From: an uncultured Flavobacteriales bacterium
GTDB taxonomy: Bacteria; Bacteroidota; Bacteroidia; Flavobacteriales_D; Sanyastnellaceae
Direction of reading: 5' to 3'
Assembly: GCA_937974555.1 (NCBI GenBank)
Contig: CALJKR010000025.1
Location: 1-55,381 of the forward strand
Length of the DNA stretch: 55,381 nt
The stretch's first letter is position 1; each line of letters starts with the position of its first letter. The position numbers and the translations under genes are program-made. This document shows positions 44,358 through 53,800 of this stretch, piece after piece. A model generated the notes under the pieces. The model saw only the letters and a list, made by a program, of their open reading frames with translations, did not search any database and was not told where the DNA came from.

Positions 44358-45182
44358 TTAGTTGGCCAATGCGGGATAGTTGGCTAGTCCACTGTAGCTC
44401 TGAAGCTCCATCTTAACGCTGCCCACCATGATCTTGGCGCTGGCCATCAATGGTATTCTATTCAAGTCATCGCTGATCCAGACACTAAGATCCTCTTCTT
44501 TTTTAAAGATCCTTCCTTTCTGAATCACAGGAGCAAATTTGATGGCTCTGAATTTACCAGCATCAGTCTGGATGGTCTCTCTGCCGATGTAACGAATTTT
44601 CAGATTAAAGATCTCGTCGTCTACTACACAAGTGATTTTAAAGATGTCTCCTTTCTTTGCTTTGGAAAAGTCTAAATTTCTGGCAAAATAAAAGGCACTG
44701 ATCATGTCTTGCACATACTCTGGAGTGAGGTATCCCTCTCCTTTTTGATTTTTGTAAGCACGCTTTGCAGGATAAAAAGTGTAATCTTGATTGATCTTAT
44801 ACCCGCCTTCATCCACACGTCGTACAAACTTGTGCGGGAACATCCCTTGCTTGTCGATGTAGGATTCGTATTTATCTCGAACCTTAAAAAAATAATCAAA
44901 AGAGCTGATGGTCTTTCCCTCTCCAATCACGTGGTATACCTCTCGGTTTCCTATTTTGGTTACTTGGGGATCCACACTGATGGTGGCCGTAGCTGCATCA
45001 ATTAATCCGTAGTGTAGGCGATACACCAATTTCTCTCCAGGCTTAAAAGCTTTGTTGGATGCTGAACGCAATCCCAATTCAGGAAGGTTCTTGATGTTTA
45101 CTTTAACGGGCTTACTTGATTGAGCCCAGCCGCCCCCGGTTATCATGATAACGAGGGCAAATACTAGCACGTTCGTTTTCAT
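44358..45182 (-). CDS. Exported DUF3108 protein
   Basis: A 274-residue protein with a signal peptide (MKTNVLVFALVIMITGGGWAQ) and one DUF3108 domain: PGEKLVYRLHYGLIDAATATI near the mature N-terminus, then SYIDKQGMFPHKFVRRVDEGGY and VWISDDLNRIPLMASAKIMVGS. DUF3108 proteins are periplasmic beta-rich proteins of unknown function in many Bacteroidota. I place the start at ATG 45182; the in-frame extension has no signal peptide and overlaps ridA. The gene follows ridA by 32 bases. Confidence 0.85.
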   Translation of the reverse strand: MKTNVLVFALVIMITGGGWAQSSKPVKVNIKNLPELGLRSASNKAFKPGEKLVYRLHYGLIDAATATISVDPQVTKIGNREVYHVIGEGKTISSFDYFFKVRDKYESYIDKQGMFPHKFVRRVDEGGYKINQDYTFYPAKRAYKNQKGEGYLTPEYVQDMISAFYFARNLDFSKAKKGDIFKITCVVDDEIFNLKIRYIGRETIQTDAGKFRAIKFAPVIQKGRIFKKEEDLSVWISDDLNRIPLMASAKIMVGSVKMELQSYSGLANYPALAN

Positions 45183-45214
45183 ATTTTGCCGCGAAGCAAA
45201 TGCCTTGCCAAAAT

Positions 45215-45646
45215 TTATTCGATGGTTGCAATGCACTTCAACTCGATGGCTATTGGGGTGGGAAGTGAATTGATTTCTACTGTGGTTCTGCATGGTTGAG
45301 CATCTTTGAAATACTCTGCGTATAGGCGGTTGTAGGTATGAAAATCTCTTTTCATGTTCACCAAAAACACGGTGACATCCACCAAGTTTTCCCATTTGGA
45401 TCCTGAAGCGTCTAATATTTTTCTGACGTTATCAAACACATTGCGGCATTGTGCTTCAAAATCAAATTCCAAGAAATTGCCGTTCTTATCCAAGGTCAAT
45501 CCGGGAACTCCACTGTCGTTGGCATCACTGCCGGCAATGCGTGGACCAACCCCGCTCAAAAAAAGTAAATTCCCTACACGTCGGGCGTGTGGATACGCGC
45601 CCACGGGCTTGGGCGCTTCGTTGGATGATATGATGCTGCTACTCAT
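45215..45646 (-). CDS. RidA-family protein
   Basis: A 143-residue Rid/YjgF-family protein. It has the family core AYPHARRVGNLLFLSG, QCRNVFDNVRKILDASG and the active-site arginine in PCRTTVEINSLP followed by ELKCIA. RidA-type members hydrolyse reactive enamine/imine intermediates; an intact Arg is consistent with this, though Rid subgroups differ and some are 2-aminomuconate deaminases. It overlaps the upstream gene by 8 bases (ATGAGTAG), so translation is probably coupled. Confidence 0.85.
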   Translation of the reverse strand: MSSSIISSNEAPKPVGAYPHARRVGNLLFLSGVGPRIAGSDANDSGVPGLTLDKNGNFLEFDFEAQCRNVFDNVRKILDASGSKWENLVDVTVFLVNMKRDFHTYNRLYAEYFKDAQPCRTTVEINSLPTPIAIELKCIATIE

Positions 45647-48428
45647 GGATTATTTTTCCTGTGATTTTTTTCTCTCCTTGCTGAATGACGTAAAGGTACA
45701 TTCCGCTATTCAAATGTTCTAAATGGATGGACCAAAATTTCTTTTGTCCGCCCAACGTTTGACCATAAATCCATTTTCCGCTGATGTCGTAAAAGTCAAT
45801 TTTCCCATTTTGATCTGCGGTCTTTGGGGCTTCAATTTGAAGATGGTCTTTTACAACGGTAGGGTAAATGCGCCAATCCTTGTTCCAATCTTCTTTTGCA
45901 ATTCCAACGCCCTCAACGGGTGCCAAATGCGTGGTCCAGACTCCATTGCCATGGGTGGCTACTGCGATTAAACCGTCATAAGGTCGAGCTTGAATTTGAT
46001 TGATGATGACATTGCCCAATGTTTCCGCACCTTCCATTTCCCAGGTGGTTGTACTTCCTGACAAAGTGGATGTGGAAAATAGTCCAGCGCTGGTTCCTGC
46101 AAAATACACCGGTGGATTGCTGGGGTAAATCTCTACGCCGTATACTCCAGGACCTGACCCAGTGCCATCGGGATTCTCTTCCAAGTTGCCTCCTACTTCG
46201 GTCCAAGTTTCACCTCCATCAGTGGTATGAAACAAGCTCAAACGATTGTAGTTGGAAAATCCAATCAAAACTTCTTGATCATTTAAATCATTCACCGCAA
46301 CGCTGGCGACATAGCTGTTGGAAGGAAACATGGGATCGCTGATGTCCACACGTGTGGGTGTTTCACTATAGCAATTGTCTAAGCGAAACATTTTGCCCAA
46401 TGAGGTTCCGTAGTAAATGACATCGTTGTTGATCATGGGCTTGTCCAAACAGCTCACATTTCCCGCCAACAGAGGAACAGAAGCAGCATTTATTTTTCGC
46501 CACAATGAATCCGGTGCAGCAGTAGGATAGTTCCCGGTGACTGGGATGTCTTGAACGCGCGGCAAATACCAGATGCTCTTTCCCGCGGCAATAAATACGT
46601 CTTCATTGTTCCAAGGATCCAACAACATGGGATTAATGAATAAATAAGATGGAGCTGTGGTAGGATCAATCCTTTCAGTCCCTGTCAAATTCCCTTGCTC
46701 GTCGATGGTCTTTTTCATCATTCTGCCAGATTGCGAAGTGGTGATGGCAAATGAATGTCCCGGGGGCATCGCGCAGAATGATCCGTCATCTCCATGCAAC
46801 TCTTTCCAATTGGATTGCGCATCGGTGTTGTTGGTAATCCATGTGCCATTGTCTTGCATGCCGCCCATGACAAAATCCGAATTGCTCAAGCCTTGCTCAA
46901 AACCAACGGTGTAGAATTGACTCGCGATATAGCCTTTGTTCAGAGACTTCCAAACCACGCTATCGGCCATGGCATCATCGGTTTTGTAGATTCCTCCATC
47001 GTTGGTGCTGTATAAAACATTGGGATTGGATGGAGAAAACAAAACAAAATGCTGATCCGGGTGGTGATTGGGATAAACATAAAACCAAGGGTTTGCCGTG
47101 TTGCATCGATATCCACCCATCCATTCGTTGTTGTCTGTGGCAAATCCATCATTGCTGCGGTGGAGGTTGATTCCTCCGATAATCAATGCATCTGAGGTAG
47201 GATGATGCGCAATGGTTAGATCATAGCTGTATTGTGATCGAAAGGTCCCAAAATCAAAATTGATTCCCGTAAATAATTGGCAGGCGTCGTCGGGCAGATT
47301 TGGACTTCTGTTTTCCCAAATGCCATTGGTGCCATCACCATCGACATATTGATATCGATAAAGAAAATGATCCAAGGCGTAATTTCCATTATTCAAAGTT
47401 TCTCCCAAGAAGAATATCTCATTGGGGTTTTGTGGATTGTACGTCATCACAGTTCTACGCAGATTGGCAATCTCAGGTGTTACGGGATTGATGGTGGTCC
47501 AATTGATTCCATCTTCTGATCGGTAAAATCCACCACCGTTGGTGGTGTTGTCTGAGAAGGTGGCATATTTCACTCCAGTGGGGGTTACCATGATGTCCGT
47601 AAATTCTGAGGCGCCAGATCCAAAGCCCAATACTTCATCCCAGGTATTTCCACCATCGGTGCTGCGGATGATTCCATTGAATACGGCAGCGTACAACTCC
47701 TGTAAGGTGTCGTTGGCTGTATTGATGGCCAAGCGCCAGACAAAATCATAACTTCCATTTTGCATGGATGTTTGAGGTGTATTGCTTTGGGTGCTGATCA
47801 GAGGCGCCCAAGTTTGCCCATTATCTAAACTCTTATATATGCCATTTCCACTAAACAGTGAGGTGAAACTGGTCCCGCTCACTACACCATAAAATTCCTC
47901 TCCTGTTCCATAATACCATTCATTTTCATGTCCCGGACGTGTGTCTTGAACGATGGAGCTTACCGAATGAATTTGATCGGCCACGGTGCCATGAATCCAA
48001 GTGTTTCCACCATCTGCGGAGGTCCAAATACCACTGGTGACACCACCTGAAATCAAATGATTTTCATCCAATGCGTCGATAGCCAAGGCCCTTGTTCTTC
48101 CGCCAATATTGAATGGACCGCGTTGCTCCCAATTCAAACTTCTGTCGCCTCCTTTTTTGGGTAGAGTTGCCGCATAAGCTTGCGCATTTTGTCGCCATTG
48201 CAATGGCAATAGTCCTTGCTCTGGATCATGATTGCGCATGTACTCAAAGTATTTTCTACTGCTTGGGTTAATACCATACCCTTCCTCTGATAGACCGCCT
48301 ACAGGTGGGTTTTGCGAAAAAAGATAAGCGCCCATGGCAAGCCATGCGGTGATTCCCAAGATTTGATAAACCCGGGTGTTGGATTGGATACCTAAACTCA
48401 TGTCTGCAAGATAATCCCAAAACTTCAT
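45639..48428 (-). CDS. Sortilin/BNR-type beta-propeller with T9SS sorting domain
   Basis: A 929-residue exported protein of the VPS10/BNR sialidase-like propeller class. An N-terminal hydrophobic segment (ILGITAWLAMGAYLF) suggests a signal or signal anchor. Repeated Asp-box-like motifs occur across the chain (SADGGNTWIHG, SLDNGQTWAPL, STDGGNTWDEV, TDGGETWTEV). The C-terminal 80 residues are a T9SS type A domain (RIYPTVVKDHLQIEAPK ... SGMYLYVIQQGEK). No sialidase catalytic residues can be claimed, so binding or peptidase support is possible. The start is ATG 48428; ATG 48401 is an alternative. The upstream box is weak (AACCTTTG). Confidence 0.85.
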   Translation of the reverse strand: MKFWDYLADMSLGIQSNTRVYQILGITAWLAMGAYLFSQNPPVGGLSEEGYGINPSSRKYFEYMRNHDPEQGLLPLQWRQNAQAYAATLPKKGGDRSLNWEQRGPFNIGGRTRALAIDALDENHLISGGVTSGIWTSADGGNTWIHGTVADQIHSVSSIVQDTRPGHENEWYYGTGEEFYGVVSGTSFTSLFSGNGIYKSLDNGQTWAPLISTQSNTPQTSMQNGSYDFVWRLAINTANDTLQELYAAVFNGIIRSTDGGNTWDEVLGFGSGASEFTDIMVTPTGVKYATFSDNTTNGGGFYRSEDGINWTTINPVTPEIANLRRTVMTYNPQNPNEIFFLGETLNNGNYALDHFLYRYQYVDGDGTNGIWENRSPNLPDDACQLFTGINFDFGTFRSQYSYDLTIAHHPTSDALIIGGINLHRSNDGFATDNNEWMGGYRCNTANPWFYVYPNHHPDQHFVLFSPSNPNVLYSTNDGGIYKTDDAMADSVVWKSLNKGYIASQFYTVGFEQGLSNSDFVMGGMQDNGTWITNNTDAQSNWKELHGDDGSFCAMPPGHSFAITTSQSGRMMKKTIDEQGNLTGTERIDPTTAPSYLFINPMLLDPWNNEDVFIAAGKSIWYLPRVQDIPVTGNYPTAAPDSLWRKINAASVPLLAGNVSCLDKPMINNDVIYYGTSLGKMFRLDNCYSETPTRVDISDPMFPSNSYVASVAVNDLNDQEVLIGFSNYNRLSLFHTTDGGETWTEVGGNLEENPDGTGSGPGVYGVEIYPSNPPVYFAGTSAGLFSTSTLSGSTTTWEMEGAETLGNVIINQIQARPYDGLIAVATHGNGVWTTHLAPVEGVGIAKEDWNKDWRIYPTVVKDHLQIEAPKTADQNGKIDFYDISGKWIYGQTLGGQKKFWSIHLEHLNSGMYLYVIQQGEKKITGKIIHE

Positions 48429-48486
48429 GAGTGTTGAAATGTTCAAAGGTTTTATTGGGCAATGATTCCCTGATAGTCGCGTTGGT

Positions 48487-48494
48487 TATTTTCG
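48487..48494 (+). promoter_or_regulatory. Predicted -7 box for the MORN-repeat gene
   Basis: TATTTTCG differs from TAnnTTTG at one base and ends exactly four bases before the ATG at 48499, the same spacing as nfu, hutU and wza. Confidence 0.45.
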
Positions 48495-48498
48495 TAAT

Positions 48499-50073
48499 AT
48501 GAAACAAATACTCATTTTTTCAATCCTGTCACTTTTGTATGTGGAGTCATTTGCCCAACGCAAACAATATTTTGAAACCACAGATGAAAAGGGACAAATC
48601 CTTATGAAAGGTATTTATGTCAATGGTTTGGAGGATAGCCTTTGGAAATTTTATGAGGCAGGTGTTCTGGCCGAAGAATCATGGTATTACCAAGGCAAGT
48701 TGATGGGGCCCAGTACCAAGTATTACCCCAATGGAAGTAAGATGATTGAGGCTCACTTCATTTTGGGGGTACAAGACAGCATCCAAGTGGTGTATGCGCC
48801 CGATGGATCTGTCAGAGAATGGGGCAGGTTCAAAGAGGGCAATAAAGTAGGAAGGTGGTTGCAGTTTCAAGGCAAGGATACTTTGTCTATTGAGGAGTAT
48901 ATCGGAAATGAAGTCCTACTTTGGAAAAAATGCAAGCCCACCCAAGACAAAGGTTTTGTGTGGTGCGATGTAATCAAAGGCAATGGTCAAGTAGATGAAA
49001 AAGTTCCGGGAGAATTGCGCAAAGTATCTCAATACAAGGACGGTCGATTGAACGGTTTATTTGTGGAATATTACAACAATGGTAATCCAAAGATTAAAGG
49101 CGCTTATCAATCTGGATTAAAACAAGGAGAGTGGCAGGAATTTTTTGTGAACGGCCATTTGCGCGAGTTGGTCACTTACAACAACGATACTTTGGATGGC
49201 CAAATCGTGAATTATGACAACAAAGGAGGTTTGGTGATGGAAGGCATGCATCAATCCGGTAAAAAATCGGGTCACTGGAAATGGTATTTTGTCAACGGGC
49301 AAGTGGAGATGGAAGGAGATTTCGAAAACGATCTGCAATCTGGAACTTGGAAGTACTACTACACCAATGGTCAGGTATCAGAAACCGGAAATTATTCAGT
49401 AGGCAAACGCCAAGGCGAATGGGAATTTTTCTACAAAGACGGAATGCCGTGGAAAAAAGGGGGGTACTTGGATAATCAAAAGAACAGTCTTTGGACCACG
49501 TGGTTTGAAAGTGGTCAGGTATTGCAGGAAGGTCATTATGAAAACAATTTAGAAGAAGGCCTTTGGCAGAGTTACTACGAAACGGGGAAAAAGATGGATA
49601 TCGGTTTTTATAAATCGGGAAAAATGAATGGAAAGTGGGAAGGATATTATCCCAATGGCAAGGCCAAATACACCGGAGAGTGGAAATGGGATACCAAGGT
49701 AGGGACTTGGAGTTATTGGAATGAAAAGGGGGTAATAGAGAAATTGGAAACCTTCAATCAAGAAGGGAAATTGGAGGGTTGGAATGTGATGTACAATCCT
49801 CAGGGAAAATCAGTGAGTGAAGGAAATTTTAAGGATGGAAAGCCCGATGGACATTGGGTATATCGTTACCCCTTTGGGTCGCTTTTGAGAACCTGCGGCT
49901 ATAAGGATGGCGAATTGGATGGAGAGGTGATTCAATATGGAGAAAAAGGGAACATCCTCATGATTTCACATTACAAAGCGGGCAAGAAGCATGGGAAAGA
50001 AATAGTCTATGACGAAAAGTCGGGAAGAGAAATGAAAAGGGTGATGTACAAAAATGGTGTAAAGTACAAATAG
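48499..50073 (+). CDS. Exported MORN-variant repeat protein (YwqK-like)
   Basis: A 524-residue protein with a signal peptide (IFSILSLLYVESFAQ) and about twenty tandem MORN-variant repeats of 22-24 residues. The recurring pattern is YYxNGxxxxxGxYxxGKxxGxW, for example GYYPNGKAKYTGEWK and YYTNGQVSETGNYSVGKR. Databases often name such proteins YwqK-family antitoxin, but no toxin partner is adjacent, so that name should not be read as function. The role is unknown; repeats probably form a beta-sheet rod at the envelope. Its 3' end converges on the cystathionine beta-synthase-like gene. Confidence 0.85.
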   Translation: MKQILIFSILSLLYVESFAQRKQYFETTDEKGQILMKGIYVNGLEDSLWKFYEAGVLAEESWYYQGKLMGPSTKYYPNGSKMIEAHFILGVQDSIQVVYAPDGSVREWGRFKEGNKVGRWLQFQGKDTLSIEEYIGNEVLLWKKCKPTQDKGFVWCDVIKGNGQVDEKVPGELRKVSQYKDGRLNGLFVEYYNNGNPKIKGAYQSGLKQGEWQEFFVNGHLRELVTYNNDTLDGQIVNYDNKGGLVMEGMHQSGKKSGHWKWYFVNGQVEMEGDFENDLQSGTWKYYYTNGQVSETGNYSVGKRQGEWEFFYKDGMPWKKGGYLDNQKNSLWTTWFESGQVLQEGHYENNLEEGLWQSYYETGKKMDIGFYKSGKMNGKWEGYYPNGKAKYTGEWKWDTKVGTWSYWNEKGVIEKLETFNQEGKLEGWNVMYNPQGKSVSEGNFKDGKPDGHWVYRYPFGSLLRTCGYKDGELDGEVIQYGEKGNILMISHYKAGKKHGKEIVYDEKSGREMKRVMYKNGVKYK

Positions 50074-50081
50074 TACTTTAC
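50059..50081. repeat. Inverted repeat spanning two convergent stop codons
   Basis: GTAAAGTAC (50059-50067), five-base loop, GTACTTTAC (50073-50081): a perfect 9-bp stem. The plus-strand TAG stop (50071-50073) and the minus-strand TAA stop (50078-50080) both lie in it. There is no clear T-tract, so it is a weak terminator candidate. Confidence 0.45.
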
Positions 50082-51055
50082 AACCATCCTTTCATTTTCA
50101 TCCAATCGTCGTTGAACATTTTACCCAAGTAGCGGGTACCGTGATCGTGAAAAATCACCACCACAACATCTCCTTCTTTGAATCGATCTTTCATCTGCAT
50201 CAAGCCCGCCATGGCTGAGCCAGCTGAGTTTCCAACAAAGATTCCTTCTTCCTTGGGAATGCGACGGGTCATCACCGCGGCATCTTGGTCGGTTACTTTT
50301 TCAAAATGATCGATGACATTAAAGTCAACATTTTCTGGCAAGAAGTCTTCGCCAATTCCTTCGGTTACGTAGGGGTAAATTTCATTCTTGTCAAATTCAC
50401 CCGTCTCTTTGTATTTTTTGAATACAGAGCCGTAAGTATCTATCCCCAAGATTTGAATATTGGGATTTTTTTCTTTCAAATATCGTCCGGTACCTGAGAT
50501 GGTTCCTCCGGTTCCTACACCAACAATGAGGTGGGTAATTTTCCCTTCGGTTTGTTCCCATATTTCAGGTCCTGTGGATTCATAATGCGCCAAAGCATTG
50601 GCGGGATTGTCATATTGATTGGGTTTCCATGCATTGGGAACCTCTCTTTCTAATCTTGAAGAGACACTGTAATAGGAACGAGGATCTTCTGGCTCAACAT
50701 CCGTAGGGCATACAATCACTTCTGCACCAAAGGCTTTCAATGCGTCCACCTTTTCTTTGGATTGTTTGTCGGTGGTGGTGAAAATACACTTGTAACCTTT
50801 CATGATGGCAGCAATGGCCAATCCCATTCCGGTGTTGCCGGATGTTCCTTCGATGATGGTGGCTCCTGGTTTTAATTTTCCTTCTCTCTCCGCAACTTCA
50901 ATCATTTTCAAAGCCATTCTGTCTTTGATGGAGTTTCCTGGGTTGACAGTTTCCACTTTGGCCAATACCAAGGCGGGAATTTCAGCGGTGATGCGATTGA
51001 TTTTGACCAACGGGGTGTTCCCGATGGTTTCCATGATGTGTTGGTAATACTTCAT
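50078..51055 (-). CDS. Cystathionine beta-synthase-like PLP enzyme
   Basis: A 325-residue fold type II PLP enzyme. The PLP lysine lies in NPGNSIKDRMALKM (about residue 44), the substrate loop is EGTSGNTGMGLA, and the phosphate site is GVGTGGTISGTGRYL. The stretch PTDVEPEDPRSYYSVS is characteristic of cystathionine beta-synthases rather than of O-acetylserine sulfhydrylases, so transsulfuration from homocysteine and serine is the more likely reaction. The C-terminal CBS-pair regulatory domain of the eukaryotic enzyme is absent. It follows the LolC/E-like gene by 9 bases. Confidence 0.87.
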   Translation of the reverse strand: MKYYQHIMETIGNTPLVKINRITAEIPALVLAKVETVNPGNSIKDRMALKMIEVAEREGKLKPGATIIEGTSGNTGMGLAIAAIMKGYKCIFTTTDKQSKEKVDALKAFGAEVIVCPTDVEPEDPRSYYSVSSRLEREVPNAWKPNQYDNPANALAHYESTGPEIWEQTEGKITHLIVGVGTGGTISGTGRYLKEKNPNIQILGIDTYGSVFKKYKETGEFDKNEIYPYVTEGIGEDFLPENVDFNVIDHFEKVTDQDAAVMTRRIPKEEGIFVGNSAGSAMAGLMQMKDRFKEGDVVVVIFHDHGTRYLGKMFNDDWMKMKGWL

Positions 51056-51064
51056 AATGCGAAT

Positions 51065-52555
51065 TTAACTGAATCGAATGGCTTTGATGGGTCTTATTTT
51101 TGAGACATACGCTGCGGGCAGCATCATGGCCAAAGCACAAACTACAACTACGCCCAGATTCAGTGCAAGGATATAATGCCATTGTATATCCATGGGAACT
51201 TCTTTGACATAATATTGTTTGGGATCCAATTGGATTATACCGGTATATTTTTGAATCAACATGATACTCAATCCAATGATATTTCCCCACAGGAGGCCTT
51301 TGGAAATAAGGGACATGCTATGCAAAACAAAAACTTTAAGCAATGCCCAATTGCCAATCCCCATGGCTTTGAAAGTGCCAATGAAATTTTGTTTTTCTAA
51401 GATGATGATGAGCAGTGCAGAGGTCATGTTGATGATGGAAATCACAATCATCAATACAATGATGATGATGACATTGATGTCCAGCATTTGCAACCAGGCG
51501 ATGATCTCTGGGTGTTGCTCCAAAACATTTTCTATTCCCAATTGAAAGGGGATGAGGTCATATAAATTGCGCTGGGCTTCATACAGATGATCAAAGTCTT
51601 TTAAGGCAATTTCGTAACTGCCAATCAACTGATCATTGGGGGTGTTGTAATCGATGATTTGGGTGAGGCTGTCTTGAATATTTACGGATACACTGTCCCG
51701 CAAATCCAATCGCAAATCATGGGCAATGAGGGTTATGGGTAGGTTTTGGTTTTTGCTCACCACCAATTGCCAAGCGCGGATCTTTTCATTGCCCACCTTC
51801 CAGTACCATTCATAATCTTGATGCGCAGCTGCTACATCGCCGTTGAGCACCACTTCTTGGGCATCCTCTCTTTCGATCACCACTTGTGGGGTGATGCCAA
51901 AGTGGGCGTAGTGTTGCAATTGTTGCAAGGAGATAAAAACAATCTTGTGGTCAAATTCTTCCAGTCCCGATTCGTAGATTCCTTTGACAACAAAATTCTG
52001 TTGCCTTGGGGTCTCGTGTCCTGTAAGAAAGTATATGCTAAGTTTTTTGCCCACTTCAGCGGACAGTTCGTTTTTAAGAAATGAGGAGATCACGATTTCT
52101 CGCAAGGTGTCATTTTCATTTTCACCCCAAACCGGAATTTCCCCCTCAATCAAAACTTGGGAAAGGAAGGGATGATTCTGACTTTGATCTACCCCTTTTA
52201 GAATGACCCCTTGAAGATCTTTCTTGCTTTCAATAATTCCGGGCAAATGTGCGGTTGCATGCACGTTGGCCACGTTTTCATTTTGTATCAACGTATGCTC
52301 CAAGGCAGAGTCCCGCACAATGGGTGATTGACTCTCGCCACCATTTTGCATGTTGGCACTAATCTTCAAATGACCGCCAAAGCCTACCATTTTGGATTTG
52401 ATTTCTTTCTGAAAACCATTCACCAAGCCAATGGAAATCATCATGGTGATCATCCCCAACGCAATTGCTCCTTGGGCGATCCATACGATGGGTCGCGCGC
52501 TACCGCCTTTGTGCTGGTGGCGTATCCGAGAAGATATGAAACGGGCTAAACTCAT
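51065..52555 (-). CDS. LolC/LolE-type ABC permease (FtsX family)
   Basis: A 496-residue inner-membrane permease of the MacB/FtsX superfamily. A first helix at about 25-47 (GAIALGMITMMISIGLVNGF) follows an amphipathic basic N-terminus (FISSRIRHQHKGG); a large periplasmic domain follows, then three helices near the C-terminus (about 355-385, 405-435, 455-485). This order is that of lipoprotein-releasing permeases. The periplasmic domain makes the protein longer than typical LolC/E (about 400). No ATPase gene is adjacent, as is common in Bacteroidota. A -7 box TACCTTTG precedes it. Confidence 0.85.
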   Translation of the reverse strand: MSLARFISSRIRHQHKGGSARPIVWIAQGAIALGMITMMISIGLVNGFQKEIKSKMVGFGGHLKISANMQNGGESQSPIVRDSALEHTLIQNENVANVHATAHLPGIIESKKDLQGVILKGVDQSQNHPFLSQVLIEGEIPVWGENENDTLREIVISSFLKNELSAEVGKKLSIYFLTGHETPRQQNFVVKGIYESGLEEFDHKIVFISLQQLQHYAHFGITPQVVIEREDAQEVVLNGDVAAAHQDYEWYWKVGNEKIRAWQLVVSKNQNLPITLIAHDLRLDLRDSVSVNIQDSLTQIIDYNTPNDQLIGSYEIALKDFDHLYEAQRNLYDLIPFQLGIENVLEQHPEIIAWLQMLDINVIIIIVLMIVISIINMTSALLIIILEKQNFIGTFKAMGIGNWALLKVFVLHSMSLISKGLLWGNIIGLSIMLIQKYTGIIQLDPKQYYVKEVPMDIQWHYILALNLGVVVVCALAMMLPAAYVSKIRPIKAIRFS

Positions 52556-52568
52556 AATTCGTGCTGAG

Positions 52569-52576
52569 CAAAGGTA
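52569..52576 (-). promoter_or_regulatory. Predicted -7 box for the permease-cystathionine synthase operon
   Basis: Minus-strand TACCTTTG matches TAnnTTTG, 13 bases before the ATG at 52555. It lies in the 54-base divergent spacer shared with the NamZ-like gene. Confidence 0.55.
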
Positions 52577-52596
52577 GAAGCAATCTATTCCTGAAC

Positions 52597-52604
52597 CAAT
52601 TTTG
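52597..52604 (+). promoter_or_regulatory. Possible -7 box for the NamZ-like gene
   Basis: CAATTTTG differs from TAnnTTTG at one base and ends five bases before the ATG at 52610. It suggests a leaderless or near-leaderless start and argues against the GTG at 52604. Confidence 0.35.
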
Positions 52605-52609
52605 TGTAT

Positions 52610-53791
52610 ATGAATCGTTGGCTTTTTCTTTTCTGTTTGATGACGATCTTCTTGTCTTGCAAGGGACAGTCGGAAGTGATGAAGGATGTTTCATCCCAAG
52701 TGGTTACCGTTGGTGCCAGTCGCTCTTCCTTGTATTTGCCCTTGTTGCAAAACAAAAGAGTTGCCGTTGTTGCCAACGCTACTTCCGTGGTGGAGGGTGT
52801 ACATTTGGTGGACAAGTTGATCAATAAGCGCGTGATAGTCACCAAGGTATTTGCGCCTGAACATGGTTTTCGTGGCGATGTTCCTGCAGGGGAAAAAGTG
52901 AATTCTTCTGTGGATGAAAAAACCGGAATCCCAATTGTGTCGCTCTATGGCAAGCATTATCAACCAACATCAGAAGATTTACAAGATGTAGATGTTGTTT
53001 TATTTGACATCCAAGATGTGGGAGTTCGATTTTACACTTATTTGTCTACCCTCTACTATGTGATGCAGGCTTGTGAACGGGATGGAAAACAGCTTGTGGT
53101 GTTGGATCGGCCCAATCCCAATGCGTCCGTGGTAGATGGGCCCATATTGGATTTGTCATTAAAGTCAATGGTGGGTGTTATTCCAATTCCCATTCTCCAT
53201 GGATGTACTTTGGGCGAAATGGCGCTGATGATGGTGGGCGAAGAATGGGGTGTAAGTCAGAAGTTTCAAGCGCAATTAACGGTGATTCCCTGTGAAGGAT
53301 GGGGTCATCATTCCAGTTACGCTTTGCCCATACCGCCCTCTCCCAACTTGCGCTCTGCATGTGCCATTCAGTTGTATCCTTCGTTGTGTTGGTTTGAAGG
53401 TACAAATGTGAGTGTGGGTCGCGGCACAGAGCAGGCCTTTGAAACATTTGGTTTCCCCGAATTAAAAAATCCTGATTTCTTTTTTATTCCGCAATCCATT
53501 TCGGGTAGGGTGAATCATCCACCATTTGAGGGATTGCCTTGTGGAGGTAGAGATTTAAGCGAAGCTTGTAAGGCTTCTCTTCAATTGAAATTGGATTATC
53601 TCATGGAGGCATACCAGCAATTGGGGGATGCGATGTTTACCTCACCGCAGTTTTTTGATAAGCTCGCGGGGACATCAGATTTGCGCAAGCAATTGTCCGC
53701 AGGTTGGACGGAAGAACAAATTCGCGCAACTTGGTCAGAGGGCTTGAATCATTACATGGACATTCGAAGCAAGTACTTACTTTACCCTTAA
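52610..53791 (+). CDS. NamZ-like exo-muramidase (DUF1343) lipoprotein
   Basis: A 393-residue protein of the DUF1343 family, whose member NamZ is an exo-beta-N-acetylmuramidase releasing MurNAc from peptidoglycan fragments. The N-terminus has a lipobox (FLSCKG), so it is probably lipid-anchored. Family stretches are KVFAPEHGFRGDVPAGEKV, VVLFDIQDVGVRFYTYLSTLYY, VVLDRPNP, LHGCTLGEMALMM, PSLCWFEGTNVSVGRGTEQAFE. I place the start at ATG 52610, with GTG 52604 the alternative. RemB-like gene follows by 9 bases, suggesting an envelope operon. Confidence 0.9.
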   Translation: MNRWLFLFCLMTIFLSCKGQSEVMKDVSSQVVTVGASRSSLYLPLLQNKRVAVVANATSVVEGVHLVDKLINKRVIVTKVFAPEHGFRGDVPAGEKVNSSVDEKTGIPIVSLYGKHYQPTSEDLQDVDVVLFDIQDVGVRFYTYLSTLYYVMQACERDGKQLVVLDRPNPNASVVDGPILDLSLKSMVGVIPIPILHGCTLGEMALMMVGEEWGVSQKFQAQLTVIPCEGWGHHSSYALPIPPSPNLRSACAIQLYPSLCWFEGTNVSVGRGTEQAFETFGFPELKNPDFFFIPQSISGRVNHPPFEGLPCGGRDLSEACKASLQLKLDYLMEAYQQLGDAMFTSPQFFDKLAGTSDLRKQLSAGWTEEQIRATWSEGLNHYMDIRSKYLLYP

Positions 53792-53800
53792 TATTGTTAG

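Noticed and set aside
45639..48428. Sialidase activity from the Asp-box motifs
   Set aside because: Asp boxes are structural in many propellers; the Arg triad and catalytic Tyr/Glu of sialidases could not be identified.
48499..50073. YwqK-type antitoxin of a toxin-antitoxin pair
   Set aside because: The MORN repeats and signal peptide fit the name used in databases, but no toxin gene is next to it and an exported protein is an unlikely antitoxin.
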